A stretch of 64,000 nt of DNA from JAVBLT01 sp031553315 (GTDB lineage Bacteria; Verrucomicrobiota; Kiritimatiellia; RFP12; DVOR01). Under the pieces are notes generated by a model. That model made no database searches. It saw only the letters and a program-made list of their open reading frames with translations, and was not told the origin of the DNA. Of this stretch, positions 1 through 7,155 are shown one piece after another. Position 1 is the stretch's first letter. Each line of letters opens with the position of its first letter. The stretch covers positions 1 through 64,000 of the forward strand of contig JAVBLT010000002.1 of assembly GCA_031553315.1 (NCBI GenBank), in the 5' to 3' direction. Position numbers and translations under genes: made by a program.

Positions 1-1
1 G

Positions 2-127
2 AAAACCTACACCCGAAAGGACATCGCTCATGTGCAAAACCACATCAACTCAATTCACCGCAAAACCCTCGATGGAAAAACCGCCCATCAAGCGCAACAG
101 GATGAAATCAAAAAATGTTGCATTTGA
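2..127 (+). pseudogene. 3' remnant of an IS30-family-like transposase
   Basis: The window opens inside a reading frame whose residues (DIAHVQNHINSIHRKTLDGKT) resemble the C-terminal end of IS30-family integrase-fold transposases, where a segment of the form NHIN..PRK.L..KTP precedes the stop. IS30 proteins often end in a VLHLT-like motif. Here MLHLT is encoded at about 115-129 in a different frame from the upstream segment, so the end looks frameshifted. Only about 40 codons are inside the window, so the true state of the gene cannot be judged. Recognition rests on motif memory alone. Confidence 0.5.
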
Positions 128-296
128 CTTGCACTTCACAAATGTATTTTGTGATGCGCACGAATAAATCGACATTTCAACAGAAGGAGGTTTTCGGAAA
201 AACAAGGCAAAAGGTCTATGAAGGTAAACGGTTTCTTGCGACAGTAAACCGCTCAACCGGAGGGGGGAGGAACGTGGCTCGCCGGTATTCCGTTGG
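128..296. other. Intergenic region between IS remnant and yggS 3' end
   Basis: No convincing gene. It contains an AAGGAGG-like string at about 184-190 with no credible reading frame after it. It probably holds the right end of the IS remnant, but I could not define an inverted repeat. Confidence 0.4.
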
Positions 297-1019
297 TCAA
301 TCGTCGTAGGCGGAATCGGGGCGGGGGGGCTTGAATTTGGGGCGGTGGCCGAAGAGGGCGGTGCCGATGCGGATATCGGTGGCGCCTTCTTCAATGGCGA
401 TTTCAAAATCGCCGCTCATGCCCATGGAAAGGTGGGGAAGGGGGAGGCCGAGGTCGCGCTCAAGGGTGTCGCGCAGTTGGCGGAGGCGGGCGAAGCAGGG
501 GCGGGTCTCTTCGGGGGTGGGGGTGAAGGGGGCCATTGTCATGAGGCCGGTGAGGGTGAGGCTGGGGAGGCTCATGGCGCGCTCGGCCAGGGTGTGGGCG
601 CTTTGGGGGGGGAGGCCGTATTTGCCGGGCTCGCCGGAGGTGTTGATTTCGAGGTAGATTTCGGGCCTGTTTCCGCTGGCTTGGGCGGCTTCGGCAAGGG
701 CGTTGAGGAGGCGGTCGCTGTCGACGGAGTGGATGGTGCTGAAGAGCTCGACGGCGTGGCGGGCTTTGTTGCGCTGGAGGTGGCCGATGAGCTGCCATTG
801 GGCGCGGTTGGGGCATTCGGGAATTTTCCAGGCGGCTTCCTGCACTTTGTTTTCGCCGAAGATGGTGAGGCCGGCGGCGAGGGCGTCGGCGACGACGTCG
901 GGGCCGAATGTTTTGGTGACGGCGATGAGCTGAATCTCGTCTGCGTTGCGGCGGGCGCGGCGGGCGGCGGCGGCGATGCGGGTCTGGATGAGGGCGTGGG
1001 CTTGGGTGATGTCGTTCAT
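297..1019 (-). CDS. yggS: YggS family PLP homeostasis protein
   Basis: A 240-residue PLP-binding protein of the YggS/PROSC (alanine-racemase N-terminal barrel) family, which keeps free pyridoxal phosphate balanced in the cytoplasm and has no known catalytic activity. The Schiff-base lysine is K36 in AVTKTF. The family motifs FGENKVQEA, WQLIGHLQRNK and the C-terminal SMGMSGDFEIAIEEG followed by RIGTALFG (phosphate site) are all present, and the length is typical. It is the last gene of the dnaX-ybaB-recR-ybgC-yggS run, and its ATG overlaps the stop of the thioesterase by 4 bases, indicating translational coupling. Family assignment is firm. Confidence 0.95.
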   Translation of the reverse strand: MNDITQAHALIQTRIAAAARRARRNADEIQLIAVTKTFGPDVVADALAAGLTIFGENKVQEAAWKIPECPNRAQWQLIGHLQRNKARHAVELFSTIHSVDSDRLLNALAEAAQASGNRPEIYLEINTSGEPGKYGLPPQSAHTLAERAMSLPSLTLTGLMTMAPFTPTPEETRPCFARLRQLRDTLERDLGLPLPHLSMGMSGDFEIAIEEGATDIRIGTALFGHRPKFKPPRPDSAYDD

Positions 1020-1420
1020 TTGAAGAACTCGCGCATGAAGGGTGGGGGGCGGCAGGGGTGGTGGTCGCTGGCGCGCATGAAGGCGAGGGTGGTGGTCCCG
1101 GTGACGAGGTGTTCGCCGGCGGGGTTGTCGATTTCGTAGCGGAATTTCATGCAGGCGGTGAGGGGCTCTTCGATGTAGACGTGGATGGTGAGGAGGTCGT
1201 CGTAAACGGCGGGTTTGATGTAGTGGAGGGTGACGTCGACAACGGGCATCATGACGCCTGCGGCTTCGAGGTCGGCGTAGCTTCCGATTCCGGCTGCGCG
1301 CATGGCTTCGGAGCGGGCGGCTTCGAAATACTGCAGGTAGTTGCCGTGCCAGACGACGCCCATGCGGTCGGTTTCCACGTAGCGCACGCGTATCTGGCTG
1401 CTGTGATGATAGGGGAGCAT
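1016..1420 (-). CDS. ybgC: YbgC-like acyl-CoA thioesterase (hot-dog fold)
   Basis: A 134-residue single hot-dog domain of the 4-hydroxybenzoyl-CoA thioesterase/YbgC family, expected to hydrolyse short or medium acyl-CoA thioesters. The catalytic signature YVETDRMGVVWHGNYLQYFE is complete, with D18 as the likely catalytic acid and H25 in the conserved WHGNY. In proteobacteria YbgC sits in the tol-pal cluster; here it lies 10 bases downstream of recR and overlaps yggS, so its link to envelope function is not shown by context. The substrate is unknown. Length is normal. Confidence 0.88.
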   Translation of the reverse strand: MLPYHHSSQIRVRYVETDRMGVVWHGNYLQYFEAARSEAMRAAGIGSYADLEAAGVMMPVVDVTLHYIKPAVYDDLLTIHVYIEEPLTACMKFRYEIDNPAGEHLVTGTTTLAFMRASDHHPCRPPPFMREFFK

Positions 1421-1430
1421 GGGCGGTTTT

Positions 1431-2033
1431 CTAGGGTTGTTCCTGGCGGCCTTGGATGGCGCGGCGGAGGGTGATGGGGTCGGAGTAGGCGATGCCGCTG
1501 TCGGCGGGGAGGCCGAAGGCGAGGCGGGTGACGCGGATGGGGTGGGGGCGGAGCTGCTCGGCGAGGTAGGCGGCGGTGGCGTCGCCCTCCATATCGGTGC
1601 CGAGAGCGAGGAGGACTTCGCGGATCTGGCCTTGGCGGATGCGGTGAAGGAGGGGCTCGATGCGGAGGTCGTTTTTGCCGGTCTGGCGGCCGGGGGAGAG
1701 CTTGCCCATGAGGGCGTGGTAACGGCCTTTGAAGGCGCCTGAGTGCTCGAGGGTGTGGATGTCGGCGGGTTCTTCGACGACGCAAAGGAGGGTGGGGTCG
1801 CGGTCTTCGCGGGTGCAGAGGGGGCAGGGGTCGAGCTCTTTGGTGGTGAAGGCGCCGCATTGTGTGCAGAGGCAGACTGTGGCGCGGGCTTGCTGGAGGG
1901 CCTGGATGAGGGTGTCGAGCAGCTGTTCGGGCCGGCGGACGAGGGCGAGGGCGGCGCGTTCGGCGGAGCGCCGCCCGAGGCCGGGGAGCCGGGAGAGGGC
2001 GTGGATGAGGTTGGCGAGGGTGTTGTGGCTCAT
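1431..2033 (-). CDS. recR: Recombination mediator RecR
   Basis: A 200-residue RecR, the partner of RecF/RecO that helps load RecA on gapped DNA. The N-terminal helix-hairpin-helix (LSRLPGLGRRSAERAAL) is followed by a C4 zinc finger (C56, C59, C70, C73) and a Toprim domain beginning near residue 83 (VVEEPADIHTLEHSG). The C-terminal RVTRLAFGLPADSGIAYSD is typical of the family. The gene follows ybaB by about 11 bases, the classic dnaX-ybaB-recR order found across many phyla. No oddities seen. Confidence 0.97.
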   Translation of the reverse strand: MSHNTLANLIHALSRLPGLGRRSAERAALALVRRPEQLLDTLIQALQQARATVCLCTQCGAFTTKELDPCPLCTREDRDPTLLCVVEEPADIHTLEHSGAFKGRYHALMGKLSPGRQTGKNDLRIEPLLHRIRQGQIREVLLALGTDMEGDATAAYLAEQLRPHPIRVTRLAFGLPADSGIAYSDPITLRRAIQGRQEQP

Positions 2034-2044
2034 GGCGTGTTGTG

Positions 2045-2374
2045 CTACTGGCCGCCGCCCATGAGGCCGGCCATGGGGTTTTTGCCGTCTTTCATCATTT
2101 TCTGCATCATGGCCTGGGTTTCGGCTTTGACGCCTTTGAGGGCGCCGTTGATGACGTTTTGAAGCATGGTTTCAAAGCGGTCGGGTTTGCCGGCGATGAC
2201 TTCTTTGAGGGCTTCGGGGGTGATTTTGACGGCGGTGACTTCGAGGTCGCCTTTTACGGTGCAGGTGATGCCGCCGTTTTGGTAGGTGTAGCTGATGCGC
2301 TCGATTTCGGCTTGGATTTTCTTGGCTTCTTTACGCATCTGAAGGCCTTGCTTCACTTGATCGAACATGCCCAT
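2045..2374 (-). CDS. ybaB: YbaB/EbfC nucleoid-associated DNA-binding protein
   Basis: A 109-residue YbaB/EbfC family protein: MFDQVKQGLQMRKEAKKIQAE at the start forms the long helix, then ITCTVKGDLEVTAVKI forms the DNA-binding tweezer strand, and a C-terminal helix ends in a Met/Gly-rich tail (MMKDGKNPMAGLMGGGQ). These dimers bind DNA non-specifically or with weak specificity and are nearly always encoded between dnaX and recR, as here. An AGGAAT sequence upstream of the ATG may serve as ribosome binding site. Confidence 0.95.
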   Translation of the reverse strand: MGMFDQVKQGLQMRKEAKKIQAEIERISYTYQNGGITCTVKGDLEVTAVKITPEALKEVIAGKPDRFETMLQNVINGALKGVKAETQAMMQKMMKDGKNPMAGLMGGGQ

Positions 2375-2393
2375 TTTGGGAATTCCTTTCTGG

Positions 2394-3677
2394 TTAGAGG
2401 GGTTCTATGGAGGTGACTTCGCCGCCGAAAATTTTGGCGGCTTTGTCGACGATGGGGTCTTTGTAGGAGATTTCGGGGGGAGGGGGTTCGGGCGGCGGCG
2501 GCGCGGGGGGCAGGGGGGGGGCGGCGGCGGCAGGGGCCTGGGGGCGGAGGGCGGCGAGGCGGCGGATGATTTCGTCGAGGGAGACGGTTTTTGCGGCGCG
2601 GGCGCCGCGGATGAGGGTCATTTCAACGAGGGTTCGCACGGAGAGGGTGTGGCGGAGCTTGGTTTCAGCGTCGGCAAGGAGCTCGGCGATCTGGATGATG
2701 CGGGCGGGGTCGGCGAGCTTGGCTTGCTCGGCGAGGGAGGCGATTTGTTCGTCGGTGGCGTCGGAGCGGGCGAGGTCGCGGCCGGCTTGCTGGTAAACGA
2801 GGAGGTTGCGGAAGTGACCCATAAGCTCGGAGAGGAAACGGCGCATGTCTTTGCCGGTGTCGTCGAAATGGGCGACGAGGCGGAGGATGGCGGGGATGTC
2901 GCCGGTGAGGATGGCGGTGGCGAGGTCTTCGAGGGCTTTGCGGGAAATGAGGCCGAAGACGGCGAGGACGTCGTCCTCCGTCAGGTTGGCGCCTTTGAAG
3001 GAGATAAGCTGGTCGAGGGCGGAGAGGGCGTCGCGCAGGCCGCCTTCGGCGCCGCGGGCGATGGCGAGGAGGGCGTCGTCGGTGATGGTGATGGTTTCGG
3101 CATCGCAAATGTGGCGGAGGCGGCGGACGATCATGCCGGTCTGGATGCGGCGCAGGTCGAAGCGCTGGCAGCGGGAGATAATGGTGGGGAGGACTTTGTC
3201 GCCCTCGGTGGTGGCAAAGATGAATTTGACGTGGGGTGGGGGTTCCTCGAGGGTTTTGAGGAGGGCGTTGAAGGCGGCGGGGCTGAGCATGTGGACTTCG
3301 TCGATGATGAAGATCCGGTATTTGCCGCGGGCGGGGGCGAATTGCACTTGGTCGCGGAGGTCGCGGATCTGGTCGACGCCGTTGTTGGAGGCGCCGTCGA
3401 TCTCAATCACGTCGAGCGAGGATCCGGTGGCGATTTCGCGGCACATGGGGCAGACGTCGCAGGGTTCGCCGGTGGGGCCTTTTTCGCAGTTGAGGGCTTT
3501 TGCGAAGAGGCGGGAGAGGGAGGTTTTGCCGATGCCGCGGGGGCCGATAAAGAGATAGGCGTGGGCGACGCGGTCGCTTTCGATCGCATTGCGGAGGGTG
3601 CGGGTGACGTGTTCCTGCCCGACGACGTCGTCAAACTGTTTTGGGCGCCATTTTCTGGCGAGTACTTCGTAGGCCAT
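2394..3677 (-). CDS. dnaX: DNA polymerase III clamp-loader subunit gamma/tau
   Basis: A 427-residue DnaX, the ATPase of the sliding-clamp loader. Start MAYEVLARKWRPKQFDDVVGQ is the canonical beginning. Walker A is GPRGIGKTSLSR, the C4 zinc site is C-x8-C-x2-C-x2-C (NCEKGPTGEPCDVCPMC), Walker B is IIDEVHMLS, and the sensor-1 region is VKFIFATTEGDKVLPTIISRC. It is close to gamma length (E. coli tau is 643 residues): after domain III comes a Pro-rich linker (about residues 380-400) and a short end, DKAAKIFGGEV, resembling the small C-terminal tail of DnaX in some non-proteobacteria. The linker is coded over a run of nine C on the coding strand (2513-2521 on plus as G), a possible slippage site. 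First gene of its operon, with its own promoter. Confidence 0.96.
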   Translation of the reverse strand: MAYEVLARKWRPKQFDDVVGQEHVTRTLRNAIESDRVAHAYLFIGPRGIGKTSLSRLFAKALNCEKGPTGEPCDVCPMCREIATGSSLDVIEIDGASNNGVDQIRDLRDQVQFAPARGKYRIFIIDEVHMLSPAAFNALLKTLEEPPPHVKFIFATTEGDKVLPTIISRCQRFDLRRIQTGMIVRRLRHICDAETITITDDALLAIARGAEGGLRDALSALDQLISFKGANLTEDDVLAVFGLISRKALEDLATAILTGDIPAILRLVAHFDDTGKDMRRFLSELMGHFRNLLVYQQAGRDLARSDATDEQIASLAEQAKLADPARIIQIAELLADAETKLRHTLSVRTLVEMTLIRGARAAKTVSLDEIIRRLAALRPQAPAAAAPPLPPAPPPPEPPPPEISYKDPIVDKAAKIFGGEVTSIEPL

Positions 3678-3712
3678 CTGTCTCTGCTTTCGGGGGTATG
3701 AGAATGGGTGTT

Positions 3713-3741
3713 ATTGTGCCTGAGAATGGCTGTTGTTGCAA
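3713..3741 (-). promoter_or_regulatory. Predicted sigma70 promoter for the dnaX operon
   Basis: On the minus strand, -35 TTGCAA (3736-3741), a 17-base spacer and -10 CACAAT (3713-3718). The predicted start lies about 30 bases upstream of the dnaX ATG. A near-perfect direct repeat, TGAGAATGG(G/C)TGTT, at 3699-3712 and 3721-3734 brackets the -10 at a 22-base period, so a regulator could bind here. Confidence 0.55.
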
Positions 3742-3804
3742 GTTCAAAAAAGCGCGCTCCGGGTTGCGGGGGAAATCGGGATCGCGCTGACGGGGCGGGT
3801 GGGC

Positions 3805-4161
3805 CTAGAGTGTGTTCACACTAGTACGCGGTAAATTTTGATTTATCGTGTTTGTTTTTTGATTTTTCGTCTTGTTTGCGGGCGGCAAACGCGCCGTCAA
3901 AAAGTATTTTCCGCGAGGGGCGAACGGTTTTTTTCGTTCCAGCGCCGCCTCGAGGCCGTAGTTGACAAACCGTTCCTTGAGGCGCACCAATGCGCGCTCA
4001 TCCAACCCCACCGCCGCGGCGACGTGTTCGACCGTCCACCCCGCCTGTGCGAATTCACCGTGATCCAGCAACAACAGAGCCCGAGCATAGAGCACCATAC
4101 GCGCCGGCGTCAGGCCATTTCTGCTGATTTTCTCCAGTTGTGTAATCTCTTCGCCAGTCAA
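3805..4161 (-). pseudogene. N-terminal remnant of an IS630-family transposase
   Basis: About 118 codons without a standard start. The stretch TGEEITQLEKISRNGLTPARMV, the helix-turn-helix WTVEHVAAAVGLDERALVRLKERFVNYGLEAALERK, and the Pro/Arg turn after it match the N-terminal DNA-binding half of IS630/Tc1-mariner-type transposases. The catalytic DDE half is absent; the frame degenerates after ALERKKPFAPRG into a low-complexity Asn/Thr/Lys tail. A stop lies just upstream of the homologous segment, so the original start is lost. It sits in the gap between yebC and dnaX, an unselected landing place. Decayed and non-functional as a transposase; a retained DNA-binding peptide cannot be excluded. 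Confidence 0.7.
3808..3826. repeat. Small palindrome at the edge of the IS630 remnant
   Basis: CTAGAGTGTGTTCACACTAG region: AGTGTG and CACACT pair around a TT loop. It may be the remains of the terminal inverted repeat of the IS630-like element (these elements target TA), but the other end was not identified. Confidence 0.3.
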
Positions 4162-4215
4162 AGTAATCGTATGTTGTCATTCTGATTCTTTCTGTTGGAA
4201 TGCCATGTAAGCAAA

Positions 4216-4251
4216 AAGAAAAGGCGGCACATCGCTGAGCCGCCTTTTCTT
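4216..4251 (-). terminator. Rho-independent terminator after yebC
   Basis: A perfect 13-bp stem (4216-4228 with 4239-4251) with a 10-base loop. On the minus strand it is followed by a T-rich run (TTTTCTTTTTGC), correctly placed 24 bases past the yebC stop. Confidence 0.85.
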
Positions 4252-4274
4252 ATCGGTCAGGTCGCTGTCGAGGC

Positions 4275-5033
4275 TTATTCGTCTTCTTCAAGGGCGGCTT
4301 CGACGGCGTCGGAAGCTTCCATCGTGTGGTAGACGTTCTGGACATCGTCGTTATCTTCAAGCATGTTGAAGAACTTCATCACGGCCTTGGCCACGTCGAC
4401 GTTGTCGATGGGGGTGGTGGCGAGGGGGATGAGCTTCACTTCGGCGTCGACAGTTTCAATGCCGGCGGTTTCGAGGGCGGCCATCACGCCGGTAAAGGCG
4501 GCGGGAGCGGTGAGCACTTCAAAACCGTCTTCGTTGGAAATCACGTCGTCGGCGCCGGCGTCGAGCACGGTCATCATCACGGTTTCTTCATCGAGGCCTT
4601 CTTTGGCGGCGATGAGGATCTGGCCTTTGCGCTCGAAGTTGCGGAGCACGGAGCCTTGGGAGGCGAAATCGGAGTTGTTCTTTTTGAAGATGTTGCGGAT
4701 TTCGGCGGCTGCCCGGTTTTTGTTGTCGGTCAGGGCCTGCACAACGAAGCCGACGCTGCCCGCGCCGTAACCTTCGTATGTGACTTCTTCGAGGGATTCG
4801 GCCTGGAGCTCGCCGGTGCCCTTCTTGATGGCGCGGTCGATGTTTTCATTGGGCATGTTGATGCTTTTGGCCTTCTGGATCAACGTGCGCAGGGAGGGGT
4901 TGGTGCCCGGATCTCCGCCGCTTTTGGCGACGATCATGATTTCTTTGGCCAGGCGGCTGAACATCTTGCCGCGCTTGGCGTCGGCAGCGCCCTTTTTGTG
5001 CTTGATGGTTGCCCATTTACTGTGTCCGCTCAT
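4275..5033 (-). CDS. yebC: YebC/PmpR family protein (TACO1-like)
   Basis: A 252-residue YebC-family protein. The invariant start MSGHSKWATIKHKKGAADAK is intact, followed by RLAKEIMIVAKSGG and the MPNENIDRAIKKGTG helix. The three-domain fold is of normal length and the tail is acidic (EAALEEDE). Members have been described as DNA-binding regulators and, more recently, as translation factors that relieve ribosome stalling at proline stretches; the sequence alone does not say which applies. An AAAGGA ribosome binding site precedes the ATG by 9 bases. It lies 32 bases after the radical SAM gene and ends at a strong terminator, so it probably closes the tsaC-trmL-pflX-yebC operon. Confidence 0.95.
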   Translation of the reverse strand: MSGHSKWATIKHKKGAADAKRGKMFSRLAKEIMIVAKSGGDPGTNPSLRTLIQKAKSINMPNENIDRAIKKGTGELQAESLEEVTYEGYGAGSVGFVVQALTDNKNRAAAEIRNIFKKNNSDFASQGSVLRNFERKGQILIAAKEGLDEETVMMTVLDAGADDVISNEDGFEVLTAPAAFTGVMAALETAGIETVDAEVKLIPLATTPIDNVDVAKAVMKFFNMLEDNDDVQNVYHTMEASDAVEAALEEDE

Positions 5034-5065
5034 CTGTGAATCCTTTCTTCGTTCTCAAATCTGTG

Positions 5066-5983
5066 TTACCCGACCGTGCCTTCGCCGGCCGCCATATCCT
5101 GCCCGAGCATGGTGTCGCCGACTGTGTCGTCGCACGCCTGCACCCAGCCGTTTTCGAATCCGAGGCTCTCCACGGCGTCGACAACGCGTGCGTAGGCATC
5201 GGGGTCGATCGCGCAATCCCAGCCTGGCGTTTCAAGCGCCCGGTAAACCGGTTTGTATTGCGCCATCACGCTGACGGCGATCTCGGTTCCAACCTCTTTT
5301 TTGAGCCAGCGGAGCGAGGCGATTACCTCCTCTTCGCGCCCGGGTAGGGCGAGGAGGCGGCAGATCACGCCGCTGCGGGCGATGCCTTCGTCATCACACT
5401 CGAGTGCGCCGCGGCGGTTCCAGAGCCAGCGGATCGCCCGGCGGGCGGCTTCCACATAATCGGCTCTTCCCGATCCGGCCAAAGCGGTCTCGGGGCGGGC
5501 GTAGCGCAGGTCGATAAGCGCAATGTCGGCCAACTCGGCGTAGGCCTCCAATGCCTGCTCATGCTCAAATCCCGACACATTATACACAAACGGCAAAGAA
5601 ACGCCAGTGCGAAACAGCGGTTCCGCCGCTTTTTTTATCTGCGGCAGCCACGGGGTGGGGGAAACCAGGTTCCAATTGTGGCAGCCCTGGTTGTAAAGCT
5701 TTTGAAAAACGGTGGTAAGCCCTTCAATGCCAATGTCTTCGCCCTGGCCCTTTTGGCTCCACGGGTGATTTTGGCAGTAGATGCAGGCAAGGGTGCAGTG
5801 TGAGAAGAAAACAGTGCCTGAGCCGCGCGATCCGCTGATGGGCGGCTCTTCGCCAAAGTGAGGGCCATAGCGGAACACGCGGGGGATGAGCCCCGCGCCG
5901 CAAAAGCCGGTTTTTCCGGCTGCGCGGTCGGCGCGGCAGAGGCGGGGGCAAAGGGCGCAGGCGGTGAGCGGGTCGGTCGTCAT
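5066..5983 (-). CDS. Radical SAM protein, PflX/PflA-like (COG1313)
   Basis: A 305-residue radical SAM enzyme. The cluster-binding motif is CTLACIYC (C-x3-C-x2-C), preceded by SGSRGSGTVFFSH. An N-terminal cysteine set (CALCPRLC...GFCGAG, residues 9-29) is the hallmark of the uncharacterised PflX group (COG1313), which resembles pyruvate-formate-lyase activases. No glycyl-radical enzyme gene is nearby, so activase function is unsupported and the substrate is unknown. The ATG overlaps the trmL stop by 4 bases, indicating coupled translation. Length is normal for the group. Confidence 0.85.
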   Translation of the reverse strand: MTTDPLTACALCPRLCRADRAAGKTGFCGAGLIPRVFRYGPHFGEEPPISGSRGSGTVFFSHCTLACIYCQNHPWSQKGQGEDIGIEGLTTVFQKLYNQGCHNWNLVSPTPWLPQIKKAAEPLFRTGVSLPFVYNVSGFEHEQALEAYAELADIALIDLRYARPETALAGSGRADYVEAARRAIRWLWNRRGALECDDEGIARSGVICRLLALPGREEEVIASLRWLKKEVGTEIAVSVMAQYKPVYRALETPGWDCAIDPDAYARVVDAVESLGFENGWVQACDDTVGDTMLGQDMAAGEGTVG

Positions 5984-6441
5984 GGCGCAATTCCGGTGTT
6001 GAGCTGGCGCCAGGCTTCATAGGCGGCGATGCTGACGCTGTTGGCGAGGTTGATGCTGCGGGCGTGTTTTCCCGGCATGGGAATGGTAAGCAAATCGTCG
6101 CGGTAACGGGCGTAAAACGCGGCGGGAAGCCCCCGGCTTTCACTGCCGAAAATGAGTGCGTCGTTTACCCCGAAAGCGGTTTTGTAAAGCGTCTTTTCGC
6201 CTTTTGTGCTCAAAAAGTGGAGGCGGTCGGGTTTCACGCCCTCAAGAAAGCGTTCCCAGCTATCGTGCACGCCCAATTTCAGGTGCGGCCAATAATCCAT
6301 CCCTGCGCGCAGAAGGTGGCGTTCATCCAGAGAAAAACCGATGGGGCGAATCAGGTGAAGCGGCCAATCCAACCCTACGCAAACGCGACCAATCGCACCG
6401 GTGTTGTGGGGAATTTCGGGGTTGAAAAGCACTATGTGCAT
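5980..6441 (-). CDS. trmL: tRNA (cytidine(34)-2'-O)-methyltransferase TrmL
   Basis: A 153-residue SPOUT methyltransferase. Motifs MHIVLFNPEIPHNTGAIGR, LIFGSESRGLP and the C-terminal knot IPMPGKHARSINLANSVSIAAYEAWRQ are canonical for TrmL, which methylates the wobble 2'-OH of tRNA-Leu isoacceptors with SAM. It overlaps the end of tsaC by 10 bases and the start of the radical SAM gene by 4, forming a tight tRNA-modification operon. E. coli TrmL is 157 residues, so the gene is complete. Confidence 0.95.
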   Translation of the reverse strand: MHIVLFNPEIPHNTGAIGRVCVGLDWPLHLIRPIGFSLDERHLLRAGMDYWPHLKLGVHDSWERFLEGVKPDRLHFLSTKGEKTLYKTAFGVNDALIFGSESRGLPAAFYARYRDDLLTIPMPGKHARSINLANSVSIAAYEAWRQLNTGIAP

Positions 6442-6989
6442 TGTAAGTTCTCCCGCGCAATCGCCCCTTCGCGCACAATCACGGGGGCGCCTTTTTCATC
6501 AAACGCCACCACGCTGCTCGCGACTCCGCCCGGCGAAATTCCTCCATCGATGACAAGATCAGCCGCCAGGCCTACATCTTCCAGAGCCTGCGCCGCGGAA
6601 AGGGCCGGCATCGCTCCGCTCAAATTGGCACTTGTCACGCGCAACAATCCGCCGCAGGCTTTCAAAAGCTCGCGTGTGAAATCATGATTCGGCACGCGAT
6701 ACCCCTCGCCCCCAATCACCAGCGTGAGCGCACCCGGCCAAAAACGCCGCATCAGCCGCCGCGCGGCCTCCGGCGCTTGGGGCACCGCGCTTTCATCGGC
6801 GGCCAAAAGCGCAATCGGCTTACCCGCCGGCCGGCCTTTGATCTGCGCAATCCGCGCCACCGCCTCCGGTCTGTCGGGGTGCGCGGCGATACCGTAAACC
6901 GTATCGGTCGGAATCACCGCCACGCCGCCTCCCTTTAAAATTTCAACGGCGGCGTGTAAGGCATCAAGGCTTTGGGGAAGAAAATTCAT
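6432..6989 (-). CDS. tsaC: L-threonylcarbamoyladenylate synthase TsaC/YrdC
   Basis: Single YrdC domain (185 residues from this start) that makes threonylcarbamoyl-AMP for t6A37 tRNA modification. Motifs: GGVAVIPTDTVYGIAAHPDR, IAQIKGRPAGKPIALL, RRFWPGALTLVI and VTSANLSGAMPA. There is no Sua5 C-terminal domain. The frame stays open to 7061, but I choose the ATG at 6987-6989 because homology begins right after it and the -10 box of a strong promoter lies only 6 bases upstream. No Shine-Dalgarno sequence is present; translation is probably leaderless. Confidence 0.92.
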   Translation of the reverse strand: MNFLPQSLDALHAAVEILKGGGVAVIPTDTVYGIAAHPDRPEAVARIAQIKGRPAGKPIALLAADESAVPQAPEAARRLMRRFWPGALTLVIGGEGYRVPNHDFTRELLKACGGLLRVTSANLSGAMPALSAAQALEDVGLAADLVIDGGISPGGVASSVVAFDEKGAPVIVREGAIARENLQCT

Positions 6990-6995
6990 GGAAAA

Positions 6996-7024
6996 ACTAT
7001 ACCACGAAACGTGTATGCGTGCAA
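6996..7024 (-). promoter_or_regulatory. Predicted leaderless promoter of tsaC
   Basis: On the minus strand, -35 TTGCAC (7019-7024), a 17-base spacer, -10 TATAGT (6996-7001), then six bases (TTTTCC) and ATG. The expected transcription start coincides with the A of the start codon, so the message should lack a 5' leader. Confidence 0.65.
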
Positions 7025-7079
7025 TTTTTGAATAGGCGATTATAAAATAAAAACGGCTCAACAGGCCTTTTGGGGCAAC

Positions 7080-7155
7080 TTTCGATTGAAAAGGTCGATA
7101 TTCAAAAAGGAAAAGCGCCGAAAAAAAGCGGGAAAATCAATCGAAATATGCTCTA
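7080..7155 (-). repeat. Hairpin repeat, copy A, abutting the sulfatase stop
   Basis: Read on the minus strand it begins TTAGAGCATATTT, with TAG being the sulfatase stop codon, then a perfect 10-bp inverted repeat (TTTCGATTGA/TCAATCGAAA at 7137-7146 and 7080-7089) around a pyrimidine-rich loop containing CGCTTTTnCTTTTT. Copy B at 15696-15857 shares the start and the loop pattern but has different arms that pair with each other. Confidence 0.6.

Noticed and set aside
128..296. Weak hairpin CGGTTT/AAACCG downstream of yggS as a terminator
   Set aside because: Only six base pairs with an 11-base loop and no U-tract.
115..309. 64-codon plus-strand frame starting MLHLTC
   Set aside because: It starts in the frameshifted tail of the IS30-like remnant and runs into yggS antisense; composition and lack of ribosome binding site argue against a gene.
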